Part shown: in pieces, positions 11,403 to 23,599 of the stretch | How the letters are laid out: each line of letters begins with the position of its first letter | Position numbering within the stretch: position 1 is the stretch's first letter | NCBI GenBank assembly: GCA_030765055.1 | Contig: JAUKNK010000057.1 | Span: 1,551,001 to 1,615,000, forward strand | Origin: Mantis religiosa | Lineage: Eukaryota; Arthropoda; Insecta; Mantodea; Mantidae | DNA length: 64,000 bases | Direction of reading: 5' to 3' | Made by a program: the position numbers and the translations under genes | The notes under the pieces: model-generated | Database searches by the model: none | What the model was told of the DNA's origin: nothing | What the model saw: the letters and a program-made list of their open reading frames with translations, nothing else

Positions 11403-12480
11403 TTAATCCTCTTCACCACCCGCTACGTTCCTTGCCATGGCTGCTGGAGCTTCGGGCAGCGTCTCTTGGTTCCGGGTAGGACGGTACAACCAGACCAGGT
11501 CACCCTGCTGGAACCCTTGGCTGTTGGCTTGCCTGTCATACCTCGTCTTCATGCGGTCGCTCGCCTTCTGGATGTTCTGGCGAGCCATCTCGTGCATGTC
11601 GTGGAGATGGTCCACCAAGTTCTCCACATACTCGGTCACCGGCTGCTTCGCTTCCAGAGGGCTTCCAAAAGCCAGGTCACAAGGGAGGCGTAACTCTCAG
11701 CCGAACATTAAGCTGGCTGGCGTCATCTCAGTTGTGTCGTGTTTAGAGGAGCGGTAGGCCAGCAAGAACAGTGGACCCTTGATGGCTGGCTGGCCACGAC
11801 CTTCCTCAGATGTTCCCCTAAGGCCTTGATGTATCTTTCGACCATGCCATCCGACTGGGGATGTAGAGGCGTAGTGCGAGTTTTGTTCACCCCAAGCCTT
11901 TGTATTGCCTCCTTCATTAGGTTGGACTCAAAGTTGGTACCCTGGTCACTGTGTAGCTCTAACGGCACCCCAAATTGACAGAACACTTGCTCCACGAGGA
12001 AGTCTGTGATTGTCTTTGCCTCTTGGTTTGGGATGGCATAAACCTCCGGTCACTTGGTGAAGTAGTCCACGACCACCATTAGGTACTTGCTGCCTCGGTC
12101 GGAAACTGGCAACGGTCCAGCAATGTCCACGGCGATCCGTTCGAATGGCGCTCCGAACTTGTACTGCTGCATGCGACCGCGGCTCCTAGTCTGGGGGTCG
12201 CGACTCGCCGCGCACATGTGACAGTGACGGCACCATCTCTCAGCATCTGCTCGGAGCCTCAGCCAGTAGTAGCGCTGCCGTAGTTTGTTAATCGTTCGGT
12301 TCGCTCCCAGGTGTCCTCCCGAAGTACCGGCGTGCACCTCTTCCAAGACTTCCGGTACCTTACTCCGGGAAGTACCAACTGTTCTCTCTGCGTCTTCCCA
12401 TCGGGTGACTCCCATACCCGTAACAGCACACCCTCTCTGGTCTTCAACGAGTCCCATTGGGCCCAGTAAGACTTGTACAT
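11403..12480 (-). pseudogene. Gypsy element 2 integrase
   Basis: The zinc-binding module is present (GGHLGANRT, then CRHCHMCAAS). The three catalytic-core acidic blocks follow: AVDIAGPLP, SDQGTNF and MVERYIKALG. The C-terminal GDLVWLYRP block is at the left end. The coding sequence is split over four frames (12480-12259, 12457-12050, 11995-11723, 11639-11403), so it cannot make a full protein. It would catalyse cDNA insertion. Confidence 0.8.
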
Positions 12481-12639
12481 GGCGCTCCTCGGTGCGATGT
12501 CCTCCTAGGTTGATCTCGTCCCTGCCTCCACTTCCCTTAAAAGTGGCCCGACATCTGCGTCCGCCAGTTGCTCCCTCCGCAGGCCTGCGCTATCCCAGCC
12601 CTCCACAGGCACTGCCACAAATACTCGGACTGCTGTGGC

Positions 12640-13802
12640 ACGCTCCTTCTCTTCCACTCTTGTGCACTGGCCGCACTGTTCTGGACAGGGTTTTCGGGAC
12701 ATGGCGTCTGCAATACCGTGGCTCTTCCCTCTACGATGTTCCGAGTTGAAGTCGTACTCCAGCAGCCTCTGGACCCAACGTGCTGTGTGGCCTTACAGGT
12801 TCTTAAAGCTCAATAGCAAGGTTAGGGCGGAATGGCCAGTCCTCAGGTGAAATGGCTGACCTTATAGGTACTTGTGGAAGTGCTCCAAAGTCTTTACTAC
12901 CGCCAGCGATCTCGTCGGGTGACGCAGTAGTTCTTCTCTGCCTTTGATAGCGTCTTGCTGTAGTAGGCTATCAACCGCTCATGGCCGTCCTGCACCTGCG
13001 ATATGACATCTCCAATGCAATGGTCGCTGGCGTCGGTGTCCACAATGAAGGCACCATCCGGTTCTGGAAATCCCAAAATTGGAGCACTGCACAGGGTCTC
13101 CTTTAGGTGCTGGAAAGCGTTTTCGGCGTCCTCTGTCCACACATAAGACCGGTGTTCCTCTGTCAGGCGGGTGAGGGGTTTTGCGATGTTGGAGAACCCC
13201 TTTAAGAAGCAACGGTAATAACTGCACAGCTCCAGGAAGCTGCGCAACTCTTTCTTATCCTTTGGGAGAGGCCAATCTCTCACAGCCTGTGTCTTCTCGG
13301 CTCTGTAATGACTCCGGTTGCTGAGACTATGTGGCCTATGTAGTTAAATTGCTTGCGGAAGGGCTGGCACTTCTTCGCGTTCAGATTCAAGTTGGTCGCC
13401 CGTAGCCTCTGTAGCATCTTACACAGATTCTCGAGGTGATCTTCAAAAGTCTTCCCGACGATGATGTCGTCCAGGTATAGCAGGCAGGCATCGCAAATCA
13501 GCCCTCTCATCACTGACTCCATGAGGCGTTGGTAGGTAGCTGGTGCGTTCAGAGGCAAAAGGCAGAACCGTGAACTGCCAGAGCCCTTGGCCTGTCGAGA
13601 ATGCGGTCTTCTCCTTCTCTCTTGGGCCTAGAGCTACCTGCCAGTATCCCGACTTCAGGTCCAGGGTCGAGAACCACTGTGCACCAGCTAGCGTGTCCAA
13701 GGTGTCGTCAATCCGGGGTAAGGGGAAACAGTCATTACGGGTGACAGCGTTAAACTTTCTGTAGTCTACGCAGAAGCGCAGCTCACCATTCTTCTTTGTC
13801 AC
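12640..13802 (-). pseudogene. Gypsy element 2 RT and RNase H
   Basis: RT fingers and palm (KKNGELRFCVDYRKF, FSTLDLKSGYWQVAL) lie at 13802-13600. After a frameshift YLDD is encoded at about 13477-13466, then the thumb (FNYIGHIVSATG). RNase H starts after the connection (SAPILGFPEPDGAF, DTDASDHCIG) and fades by about 12640. A stop at 13800 separates it from the protease frame. The catalytic motifs are intact but the reading frame is broken at least three times. Confidence 0.8.
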
Positions 13803-14801
13803 CTAGACCACAGGGGAACACCAAGGGCTGTTTGACTCTTCAATCACTACCCTGGATCTCATGTCCTCCAGCATTTCTCGTAGCGCTCCTTGCTTCGCCA
13901 GCGGAACGCGTCTAGGTGGTTGGCGAATAGGCCGGGCGTCCCCGGTGTCGATGCGGTGAAGCACTTTGTCCGTGCGGCAGTAGTCAGTATCACCTTGGCT
14001 GAAGACGCGCTGGTATCGTCTTAGCAGTTGTCGAACTTTCTCCAGCTGCTCTGCGGTCAGGTGGTCAGCCGCCCTCTCCAGTAAGCCTTCTAGCCGGGGC
14101 CCCGGGTTTTGCGTCGGCACCGGCTCCTGCGTCTGGTCGATTGCTGTCACGCTTACCACGGGCTCGCACGTTCCCAACTTCGTCCCGGCCTGCACGTCGT
14201 GATCGGTGTCCGCTGGATTTATCAGTGTCACTGGCACCTCCTCTCGGCACGGCAGCAATGCCCTGGCTACACAGAGTCCGCGTACAGTCTTCTTCTGGTC
14301 CAGCATCATGTTGCTGGTTCTCTGGCCTTCCAGTCGCGCCGTCACCACCACCTCGCTCCTCGCGGGGACAACCACGTCTTCGCTCAAGACGACCCTGCAA
14401 ATTCCAAGGCGTTCCTCTGGTTGACGGAGTATAACCTTTCCTCCGATGAGCCGTAGGACCTTCTTGCCGACGTCGACCGTCGCCTCGTGGCTCATGAGGG
14501 CATCCAGTCCCGGAATCACCTCCTCAGCCACCTTCGCGACGAACACGGACAGACGCAGGGCACTCCGTCCCAAAGTCAGCTCCAGAAGGGCCTCCTTCTC
14601 CACAGGTAAGGTGTCGCCCGATGCCGTCACAAGCTGGTATTGTCGGCTCGGCTTCCTCGTCGGCAAACCCTTCGGCTCGTCAAGCCTGATGATGGTCACA
14701 GCCGCCCCGGTGTCCTCCAGCACGCGGCACGTCTTTTCTCTTACCCAGCCGTCCGCGATGAGGCTGTCATCCATCTGCCGGCTGATGGCGCGCAGTGTCA
14801 A
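13803..14801 (-). pseudogene. Gypsy element 2 aspartic protease and start of RT
   Basis: A 332-codon open frame. The protease active site LEDTGAAV is at residues 28-35, followed by the flap region (SGDTLPVEKEALLEL) and the second conserved block (PGLDALMSHEATVDV). The C-terminal third leads into RT (DTGDARPIRQPPRR, SNSPWCSPVV) and stops at the point where the RT frame resumes after one stop codon. It lies in a different frame from the knuckle ORF at 15085-14852. Confidence 0.8.
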
Positions 14802-14851
14802 TCGAGGGGTTGGTGGTAATGGCGCCGACGTGCCCCTCTACACGACGACTC

Positions 14852-15937
14852 TTACTCGTTTTCCGGCTGCTCTTCCTGTTGTGAGCAGTCTCTCTGCAGG
14901 TGCCCGGGCTGTCCACACTCCCAACACAGGCCTCTAGGAGTTTGCCGGCGTCCCTCGGCTGGTCTTCTGTCTCCGGCGTAGTGCACACTCCTCGCTCTCG
15001 ACGACGGGATAGCTGTTACCTTGGCCGCCTCCATCCTTAATGCTGCCGTTAGCGCCTTGTAGATTGTTTTATAATCGTCGAGCATTAGGCGCTAACGTAT
15101 CTGCGTGTCCCGTACCCCGTCAACGAATGTGTTGGGATACGAACTCTGGTGGGAGGTCGACTAGGGCCTTGCTAGCCAGTTGTTCAACTACCAAGACGAA
15201 CTCCTGCAGCGTCTCTTCTGTCTTCTGTGACCTTGCCTTCAGCTGGCTACGGTCGCTGCGGCCAAGCGGTGGTTTCCAAAACGGTTCTCCAGGTACTCTC
15301 AGATGTCCCTGGGCGCCACCGCTGTCTGTACCGCGTTAAGGACTTCCGCGGCCCGTCCCTGGAGTCTGGTTATTAACTGTGTGGCCTCCTCCTCTGGTGA
15401 CCATTTGTTGTGCTTGGCCACTGCGTCCAATTGGCGGCGGAAGACCTCAAAATTTGACGCGCGGTCATATTTCGGAGGTCTGACACGCGCCGATGTTGTG
15501 TCGCGTCCCGGTGCATCGACCTTCAAATCCTTTAACCTCCTGCCGACGACGTCCTCCACCATGGCGTTCAATGACTTTGCGTTGCTGTCAGGCTTTCCCT
15601 TCAGCTCGTCAACGCGGCTCGGCAGGTCTTGGACGCGCTCACCTAACTCTGTGACATCCTCTTTTACGCCGCTCAGCTGCTCTTCGAAATTCACGGCAAG
15701 GGCCTCCTTTGCCGCTTTCATCCCCGTGGTCAATTCGGTCATCTTCGCGGTAAGGATGCAGTTTACCGCCTCCGTCTTTGTTGTTAGTTCCGCCTTCATT
15801 TCTTCCATCCTGTCGGTGATGTTATCGTTGGCCGTCTTCATTTGTTTCAGTTCCGCGGCCAGGTTGTTATTTGCCTCTTCCGTTTTCGCTGTTAATTCGC
15901 CCATCTTTTCCAAAAGATTTTCCAGTGCCGATTCCAT
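14852..15937 (-). pseudogene. Gypsy element 2 gag with CCHC zinc knuckle
   Basis: The ATG at 15937 is the first inside the 5' LTR and primer-site region. Residues 1-130 are heptad-rich coiled coil, followed by a capsid-like region (RPPKYDRASNFEVFRRQL). The frame ends at 15299. Capsid similarity continues in other frames, and the nucleocapsid CWECGQPGHLQRDC (C-x2-C-x4-H-x4-C) is intact in the frame 15085-14852. Gag would form the virus-like particle; frameshifts prevent this here. Confidence 0.8.
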
Positions 15938-15947
15938 GGCCGTTATC

Positions 15948-15962
15948 CCATTTCTGACTCCA
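15948..15962 (-). promoter_or_regulatory. Putative primer-binding site of Gypsy element 2
   Basis: Two bases inside the 5' LTR the minus strand reads TGGAGTCAGAAATGG. It starts with the TGG expected from pairing to a tRNA CCA end. I could not assign the tRNA. Confidence 0.4.
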
Positions 15963-15964
15963 GT

Positions 15965-16540
15965 TGTGACTTTGTGGGTTCGTAAAATTAAAAAGTTCAA
16001 TTACACAACTCAAAATTTTCTTTATTTCCACCTTATTCTTATGTCACAATTACAATTTCGTGATGTACACAATTAAAACTAAGCCAGTTAGTTTTTCCAC
16101 GTATACTCTGGGCGCTCCTTACACACCGCCCGCCACCACTCACTCAGCACAACTGACCGTCACCTCGCTTGCATCGATCGGCGGCCCGAAGTTCCTTGAG
16201 TCTCCTTTTATGGAGGGGGGAAACATTCTCGAAGCTTCGCCCTCCTTCGGGCAGCAGGAGGGTGAAACGAAGACTCAGCTATTCCTCATGTGTCCCCTCC
16301 CTCTTCTTTCCACGTACACTCAGCGCGCCTTACATTACTGCTTGCCTGGCTCACTCTAACACAACTGACTCTCGCCTCGCTGGTATTTATCGGCCCGCAG
16401 TTTCCCGAGACTTCCTTTTATGGAGGGTGAAAACATTCTGGAAGCTTCGTGCTGCTTCGAGCGGCAGGAGGAGGGGTAAACGAAGTCTCCCCTCCCTCCG
16501 CCGGCCTTCGTTTATTGATCGGCATCGTAGGCTTGCTGCT
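15965..16540 (-). repeat. 5' LTR of Gypsy element 2, divergent, with internal tandem duplication
   Basis: Begins TGTGACTTTGTGGGTTCG like the other LTRs of this family but diverges after ~80 bases. It contains two copies of a ~213-bp unit starting CCACGTA (16097 and 16310). Each unit holds a CTTTTATGGAGG block that could include a TATA-like element, so the duplication may have doubled the promoter region. The outer end is not defined. Confidence 0.55.
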
Positions 16541-18693
16541 TGCAAAACAATGCACTACCACTTCTATGTTGTTCTCAGAAGGCATGTATGAACAAAAATA
16601 TTCTCTCAGTGCTTCCATGGAACACTTGTATCAGCTGTGAGAAAAGAACTAAAGAAGATAAAACTACAACTGGAAGCTAGTTTAACAATGCTGACTGTAA
16701 TTTGTCCGTTGTGATGCTCCCTATCTGTTACCCAAATTGACTGCGCTGTCAGCCCATGGACCAGAAAAAACATCATAAACTTGTACTTTTGCCACTTGCT
16801 CAACGGAGATTATGTCAAAGACGCGGTATGCAGTCAATTCTTGTGACTTTGCTTTAAAACAATAGAATCATGGAAATAGTGCGGCCAGACATTCATGCAA
16901 AGATAAGGCCAGTAACGATCGAAAGCGCTGAGTCCATCAATTCGGAATCATCAAATACAAACATTTTCTAGATTGAAATATTCCATAAGATCTCACAATG
17001 AGAAGATGCTGGTAATTGTTTGAATAGCGAAAACTGTGAGATGAATCAAGCCCTAAGAGATGAAGTAAACAAAAGCGTATAAAGAAGGGAGCACATGACG
17101 ATCACTTACACTGCTAATACTGATATATTACTGAATGCAACAGTCAGTTACATAAGGCGCCTGTGTGAAGAGAAGCCAGGAACAAATTTCTCCTCAATGG
17201 ATAGAAAATTGTTAGTTGAATCAAGTAACTAAATATAAGGATGTTGTAGGATATAAGAAGTATGCGATAAATATGAAGGAGAAAGATATGACGTGGGAAA
17301 TGATTGGAATGACTTTTATTCCAATGCAACTGTCAGAACCAAAAGTACGAATCAACATTGTCAGTTTTACGTGGATTTAAAATGAAGTGCCAAGAATTAA
17401 GGAGTGACGAGTGACTTGAACGCTCCAAGATGAGACATGCACAAAGTATTTATTCACAGAATTCAATGAATTATAAAATCGCAAAGTTATTAGTAATTTA
17501 AGCAAAGGCGAGATCGCCATGTCTTACAAAGCATATTCTAACCTCTCTCACACTTACGCACTAAGCTTAACGGCAAATACTTTCCATAGTCTACAACTCT
17601 GTAGAAAATCTTGTGATACCTTCTCAAAATTATTTCTCCTCAGAGCCATCCTCTGTTAGGAGTCACTTAGGAAGTCTAAATATAACAAATCAACATTAAA
17701 AGCAGCGTTCACGCCCGACATCTTGACTATTTACAATTCTTAATGACTTAACAACAGCAATATAACTTGTTAGTTTAACAAGATATATAAAATGGGTGCT
17801 AATAAAACGCTTGTTTGAGAAATGCAATGTTTGCTATAACTATGACTAAACTTGTGATACCATAACTACTAGGTTTCTAAAGCTAGAAATGCGGTGACTC
17901 ATCAATATCATACTCAGACGGAAGAATGTCTGGAGATAGAAATATTTAGTGTTTCTGTGGAACATTTGTATTTGCTGGGGAAAAAACTAAACATAAAGCT
18001 ACATCTGAGAACTATCTTCTCGGTCTCATTACTCATCCTGCTGAAGTGCTGAGCTCTTTCTTCTAGCCAATGTGACTGGTATTTCTGGCCAAGGAACAGA
18101 AGAGCTACACACGTTTTATCCTCGCCTTCCTGAACGAATGTGAAAATGACTATGGAGGATCTATTAAGTACGTAGAAAGCAAACAAGGTGTGTGAGTTTG
18201 CTTTAAAATAACGGAAACCAGATATACTACCAGTAATGTAACCACGTCAAAGATCTGGTGAAAGGCGCGACTACTAATGCTAGTTTGGGGCTAGTACTGC
18301 TAGTACACGATTCCACTGAATTATTTACTGCCGGACTTGTAGATGACAATTATTTGACACATTTACATAAAAGTTGTCTATGTAATTACAACAACTAAAT
18401 ACATACAAACTAATATATTTATTAAGCACGAACTAAATAATTCTGTAATAATAATGATAATAAACACCAAAAAATGGTGAGACGAAACATAACCGAAACC
18501 ACCTCTTTCCCGTTCAATAAGAACTGCTTCCTTTAAACGAGACAAGTAGGACTCTGATAACACACTCTATTCATCTCCATTTCATACGTCAACAAATTAT
18601 GGTTTTGGAAACTTCACAATGAGTATTTATCAAATTTTTGTGTGCTGTTACCCTCATTTATTAAACAATGCACATTTGTGTGCCTTCTTACCT
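16541..18693. other. Intergenic; weak internal direct repeat, no gene
   Basis: Segments near 16600-16870 and 17940-18215 resemble each other weakly (shared GGAACAYTTGTAT and GAYTTTGCTTTAAAA blocks in the same order). Open frames on the minus strand in both are short and unrecognised. Confidence 0.3.
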
Positions 18694-19672
18694 TCATGGA
18701 TTAAATTGTCTTTTCAAAGCGAACAAATGAGTAAAGCTCTTATCACAAACTTTACACTTGTGCCCCCTCTTACCTTCATGAATTAGATTATGTGTTTTCA
18801 AATGTGACAACTGAGTAAAGCTCTTATCACAAACTTTACATTTGTGTGTCTTCTTACCTTCATGAACTAGATTATGGGTTTTCAAACTGTACAAATGAGT
18901 AAAGCTCTTATCACAATTTTTACATTTGTGTGGCTTTTTACCTTCATGAAGTAGACTATGGGTTTTTAAATGTGACAACTGAGTAAAGCTCTTATCACAA
19001 ACTTTACATTTGTGTGGCTTCTTACCTTCATGAACTAGATTATGGGTTTTCAAATTTGACAAATAAGTGAAGCTCTTGTCACAAACTTTACATCTGTGTG
19101 GACTATTACCTTCATGAACTAGATTATGCGTTTTCAAACTGTACAAATGAGTAAAGCTCTTATCACAAACTTTACATTTGTGTGACCTCTTACCTTCATG
19201 AACTAGATTATGCGTTTTCAAATTTGACAAATGAGTGAAGCTCTTGTCACAAACTTTACATTGATGTGGTTTCTTACCTTCATGAATTAAATTATGTACC
19301 TTCAAGTTGTACAAGCGAGTAAAGCTCCTATTGCAAACTTTACAATCGTGTGCCTTCTTACGTTCACAATCTAAATTATCTGATTTGACATGTGATAACT
19401 TACAAAAACTCTGATCAAAAACTTTACATTGGTGTGATTGCTTAACCCCATCAATTAAATTATGTTTTTTCAAATTTGCTGCAGAGCCAAAGCCTTTCTC
19501 ACACGTGCTACACTGCTGTGTTGTTTTGCTCATATCACTTACACTACTGTTTTTTAAGTATAAAGGTTCTATATATGAGTCTACGCCATCGCTTGTGTCT
19601 CTTGTTTGGACTTCGGCAGAGACCAATGGTGACTTGCCAAGAGTAGTGACAGGAACTGTTTCTGGGTGTAAT
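18694..19672 (-). CDS. C2H2 zinc-finger gene, exon 3 (finger array)
   Basis: A polypyrimidine-poor but good acceptor (ACATTTCAG) precedes 19672. The first base completes a codon begun in exon 2, so the phase is conserved. The exon codes residues 270-595. Finger 1 (CSTC) and finger 2 (CKVF) have lost zinc ligands. Fingers 3-9 are intact C-x2-C-x12-H-x3-H with 84-bp spacing and linkers such as HEGKKPHKC. Finger 10 loses its histidines when the frame shifts after FALKR and stops at TGA 18694-18696. Helix positions -1,2,3,6 recur (QSHT in fingers 7 and 9, HYST in 5 and 8), which points to recent duplication of finger pairs. The product is probably a nuclear DNA-binding regulator; its targets are unknown. 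Confidence 0.85.
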
Positions 19673-20140
19673 CTGAAATGTTGCAGAACTTAGTATCATT
19701 TAGCGAATTAACGAGATAATAAAACCTGAAGACAGAATCAGTGAGTACATACACAGACATTGGTGACAATCATAGTTAAATCAATTCATGTAAGGTATCT
19801 ATGTTGTTCATTATAACTAATTATTTCTGTTAATCCACAATATTTTCAAAGAAATAATAAAGGTATTTCCAATGAACATAGTGCTTTGTGTTTGTGGCAA
19901 TAGAAACACAATATGAACTGATAATTACATCAACATCACTCTTTACTGTAAAGGCAACTATTCAATTTATTTTGTAATTTCTGTGTCTATAAACATGGCA
20001 CTAAAAGTATTTGTAAAAAAGCAAGCATTATACAAAAGAACATTTAAATTAAATGGATCATTTTAGCTGATGGAATTCAATACTGATTCTCTATCCACCA
20101 CAAGATACAAATAAACAGCAACCAAATGAGTGTCTCCATT

Positions 20141-20290
20141 TCATATTCTTCTTTTCCCCGCGCTGAATTTCATTTGCACTCGCAGTTTGTCCATTCCAGA
20201 TTTCACTGCAGAGATTTCGTTTCTCATTCTCTTCATGTCGGATTTCATTTTGTCCATTTCAGCTAATAAGGTATGAAGCCTTTGCTCCAT
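20141..20290 (-). CDS. Short coiled-coil ORF, possibly a gag N-terminus
   Basis: A 49-codon frame from ATG 20290 to TGA 20141. It starts MEQRLHTLLAEMDKMKSDMK and is a continuous heptad-like coiled coil rich in M, K and E. This is the style of the Gag N-termini of the Gypsy elements in this window, which also start with a short coiled coil just inside an LTR. No capsid follows. It could be a remnant retroelement start or a chance frame, in an intron of the zinc-finger gene. Confidence 0.3.
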   Translation of the reverse strand: MEQRLHTLLAEMDKMKSDMKRMRNEISAVKSGMDKLRVQMKFSAGKRRI

Positions 20291-21309
20291 TGCGGCTCCT
20301 TACCCCACTTCTATACACTAGTATGAGTACAATGACAGCAAGAGGTTGTACTACTTTAACTCTAGTATCGTTAGCTCAGTGCTAAGTTACACTTTTTTAC
20401 AAATACAACAAAAAGATGCATTTTTTCCGTAACACAGCCTATTTTGTGTCTCTGTTACAACTCATGCTCGCGCTGCTTGTCGCTTCTCAACGCTCACTAA
20501 ACCTAGTGTTTGCAGACTGTCACTACTTGTCGATTCTCAGACAGCTAACTCTTTACATTTAAGCTGTTCAGATTCACCGATTACTTTAAACTACTGAAAA
20601 CTGATAAGTTCACAACTGGAGGTACGGTGAAGTAGAATCTTGTAAATCTGTTTTAATTGAAGGTTATGGAAAACATCAACAATAAGGCCTGCACTTCCGG
20701 TCTCGTATCTCAACTATTAGATGTTCTTGTATGTTAATCTTCCGCTCCTCTCACGGCTAAAAACAAAAACGCTAAAACGGGATAAAACACACTTAATTCC
20801 TTTGCTGTAGAAGTTCACTGTCACTGTAAAATACTAAGTTGGGAATTTTACTGAATTTATTTTGAGTTTTGCTGTCATCAGCTCTATCAGTTATCTTAGA
20901 GAATGGCAGCAAGAAACATAAAAAGATAGACATACACAGAGACTGGAGCCAGAAATGTTTGTAAAGAGCATAATCACAGGCTACATGTTAAATTCTCAAG
21001 TTAAGAAGATCCCGACTCTAAAAGCTCTAAAATAGAACAATGGGGATGAGCCAGCCACACACATAACGGTTGATGTTCATTGGACTTTTTCGTCTTCTGT
21101 TCATTAACTGTCAACTCCTAACAATTATTTCTCTAAGTGCTCTCTTTAAGGTCCAGGAGATCCAAACATATATTTCTTGTGAAATATAAATAATAAGTTT
21201 TGGGTGAAATAAAATTTTACTTTCACTTAATAAAGGACGAACATTTAGATTTGGCTTCACTACAACATTAATAACTGCCAACACAGTATCATTTAAATTT
21301 GTAGATAAT

Positions 21310-22600
21310 GTTTTAAAATGTGTGATATATAAAACTCAGAGATAAGTGGAAAGGCGCTACAAATGATGAATCTATCCACAATTATCATTTTAAATTAATC
21401 TGCAAGTGTACGGCCCAGTACTGTAACCTTTGTACAGCTCTAGATTGTGGTGAAGAAAGAGCAAGTAAACAACTCCATTATCAGTTAATAGCCACAGCAA
21501 AGTGATCAACTATACTATACAAAGATTTGGTTATTCTATTACAGCAGTGGTACTTCAAGTGTGATGAAACACTGCACTCATTGTCTTTGCTTTTACCTAT
21601 TAACAGCGAAAGAAGGAAGCTTTGGATACAGGTTTACCTGAACGAGCAGAGCTGACAGGTTCTCATATTACATTCTTGTTCCTTTTAGGAAGAAATAAAG
21701 ATATGAAAGGAGAGAATTTGGACAGACGGAGTAGGACTGAGAAATTCAATGTCATAGGCAAGACTTGAACATAGAACTCCCAGTCTGCGTCAGTTGTTCT
21801 ATTGAGCTGTGGCATTAATGCCAATATGACATTAATTCTCCAACTGACTCAAATTATCCTGGTAACCCACTAGGAAATCCTCATATACACTTATGACAAC
21901 TCCCTAATGGTGACTTACAACACGTAAGAACCTAACTCCAGTCTTCATAGTCAACCACTATTATCTTTCAGTCTGACTCAACCTATCCAGAACTGGGCCT
22001 ACACACTGCTGGTGTGACATAACAATTTAATTAACATTTAGATCTAGTAGTAGCATAGCATGCACTCTGCCATTTAATGTAGTTTCCTATCTGCCTCACC
22101 TTGTTGTCCCAGTACTTTTTCATTATCTTCCTTTTCTTATCTACTTCTTTTTAACTTTCCAAAACATTGCACAGTAGATGATATATTGGAATATTATAAA
22201 ACTCAGAGACAAGATCAAAGGAGCTACAAATGACAAGTCTATCTACAATTATCCTTAGCCTTGTTTGTATTAATCAGCAAGTGCCCAGTCCTGTGCCACA
22301 ACATTTGTTCTGCTCTGAATTGTGGTCAAGTAACAGTAAGTAAATACCTCAATGTATCCGTTCAGGTCTACAAGACACAGTAAGCTGGTCAACACAGAGA
22401 GTTGGTTATTCCATTACAGCAATGTTAAGTAAGAGTAAGTAAATACCTCAATATATCGGTTCAGGTCTACAAGACACAGTAAGCTGGTCAACACAGAGAG
22501 TTGGTTATTCCATTACAGCAATGTTACTTCAAATGTAACAAAACACTGCATTCAGTTTACTACAATGAATCTAAATTGAGTAAAGGAAGGTTTTAATTTT
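21310..22600 (+). repeat. Pair of diverged direct repeats with a SINE-like segment between
   Basis: The segment 21310-21640 (AAACTCAGAGATAAG, GCTACAAATGA, ATTGTGGTGAAG, GGTTATTCTATTACAGCA) recurs in order at 22180-22600. The second copy also contains a ~99-bp tandem duplication, with units starting at 22335 and 22434 and ending near 22527, both very similar by eye. The family is unidentified. Confidence 0.5.
21721..21850 (-). mobile_element. tRNA-derived SINE, family B (second copy)
   Basis: On the minus strand it carries the same leader (GTCAGTTGGAGAATTAATGTCA) and tRNA-like body as the copy at 1424-1594, with a decayed B box (TGTTCAAGTCTT). A plus-strand SINE-like tail (TGACTCAACCTATCCAGAAC, then GGCCTACACACTGCTGGTGTG) follows at about 21970-22035 and recurs at about 41265-41320. 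Confidence 0.5.
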
Positions 22601-23599
22601 GTGTTCCTCTCAACATGCATGACTAAAAACTTCCCCTGATACATTTGTGTTTCTGTGAGGATGGAATAAAGATACCAATGTACTAAAGAAATTATAATTG
22701 AAATCACAAGCCTACGCAGAAGACTGATTTGGCACCTTTATAGCTATTGGTTCAATACTTCAAAAGAAGAAAAATGAAACTTTCTTCTATTATTTATTAC
22801 AAAATGCTTAGTCTCATATGAAAAGAGAAAGCTTCCTTTACATATTTTGTAGTAGGTGAAAAGAGGTTATATGATGCTGAAAACATAGTAAACCTTGTAG
22901 ACATAGGTCATTATTAATTGTAATTGAAATTTTATATCCTCACCACTATAAAACAAAAAAAAAAATTTAAATCTATAAGTAAACAAAACTCTACAAAGTC
23001 CTAATATGACAAGAAGAAATCACAGTAGCCCACAATTTAGCAGACCTGGAATTGAAATATGAAAAAGCTTGTCTACCACTTAACAGGTACTTGTAGAAAT
23101 GCTAATATAAAGCATAATAAAAATAACTTTGAACAAAATTTAAGAAATAATCATGTAAAAATGCACAATATTTGAGCAACTAAGAGTGAAGTTAAATTAA
23201 ATTTATGAAAGCTTTAGTTGGAATTGTTGTAAACTTGATCACATATTCATAAAAAAGCTAAAGTTACTTACAACAAAGCATAAAATATTATATTGGAATA
23301 TAATAGATAACTGTGGGAAACCTCCTTATTTGTTTGACAAATTATAAATTCATATATTTAATTACAAATGTATTCTTTTATCGTTTTTCAAACAGATAAG
23401 TTTGACACAGAAACTATATATTATTGTAAACTTAGTAAAATATTCCTATGAGTAAAGATCAAAATACAATGAAGTATAACATTAATATAATTCTGAGTTG
23501 AACTAGTATTCAGTGCTCCATCTATTGCTAGTGTTTACCTAGAACAGGTTTAGTTAGGACCTTCTTAACAATCTCAGCTGTCAGTCAATCTCAGCTGAC

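Larger units (their letters stand above)
10846..16540 (-). mobile_element. Ty3/Gypsy LTR retrotransposon, element 2 (defective, mismatched LTRs)
   Basis: Minus-strand gag, protease, RT, RNase H and integrase lie between a left LTR (10846-11285) and a right LTR starting at 15965. Internal sequence parallels element 1 but is more complete: intact CCHC knuckle, DTGA protease motif, YLDD and DTDASD are all visible. Several frameshifts and stops remain. Beyond the first ~80 bases the two LTRs do not correspond, so this is a chimera or recombinant. The right boundary near 16540 is approximate and no target duplication was found. Confidence 0.85.

Noticed and set aside
15299..16076. 257-codon plus-strand frame
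   Set aside because: It is the complement of the gag coiled-coil region; heptad coding on one strand often keeps the other strand open.
17914..18186. 90-codon minus-strand frame
   Set aside because: No recognised domain; it overlaps a weak direct repeat and has no splice or start support.
18720..19420. Regular 84-bp repeats that might suggest a CRISPR array
   Set aside because: The repeats code C2H2 zinc fingers in frame without unique spacers, and the DNA is eukaryotic.
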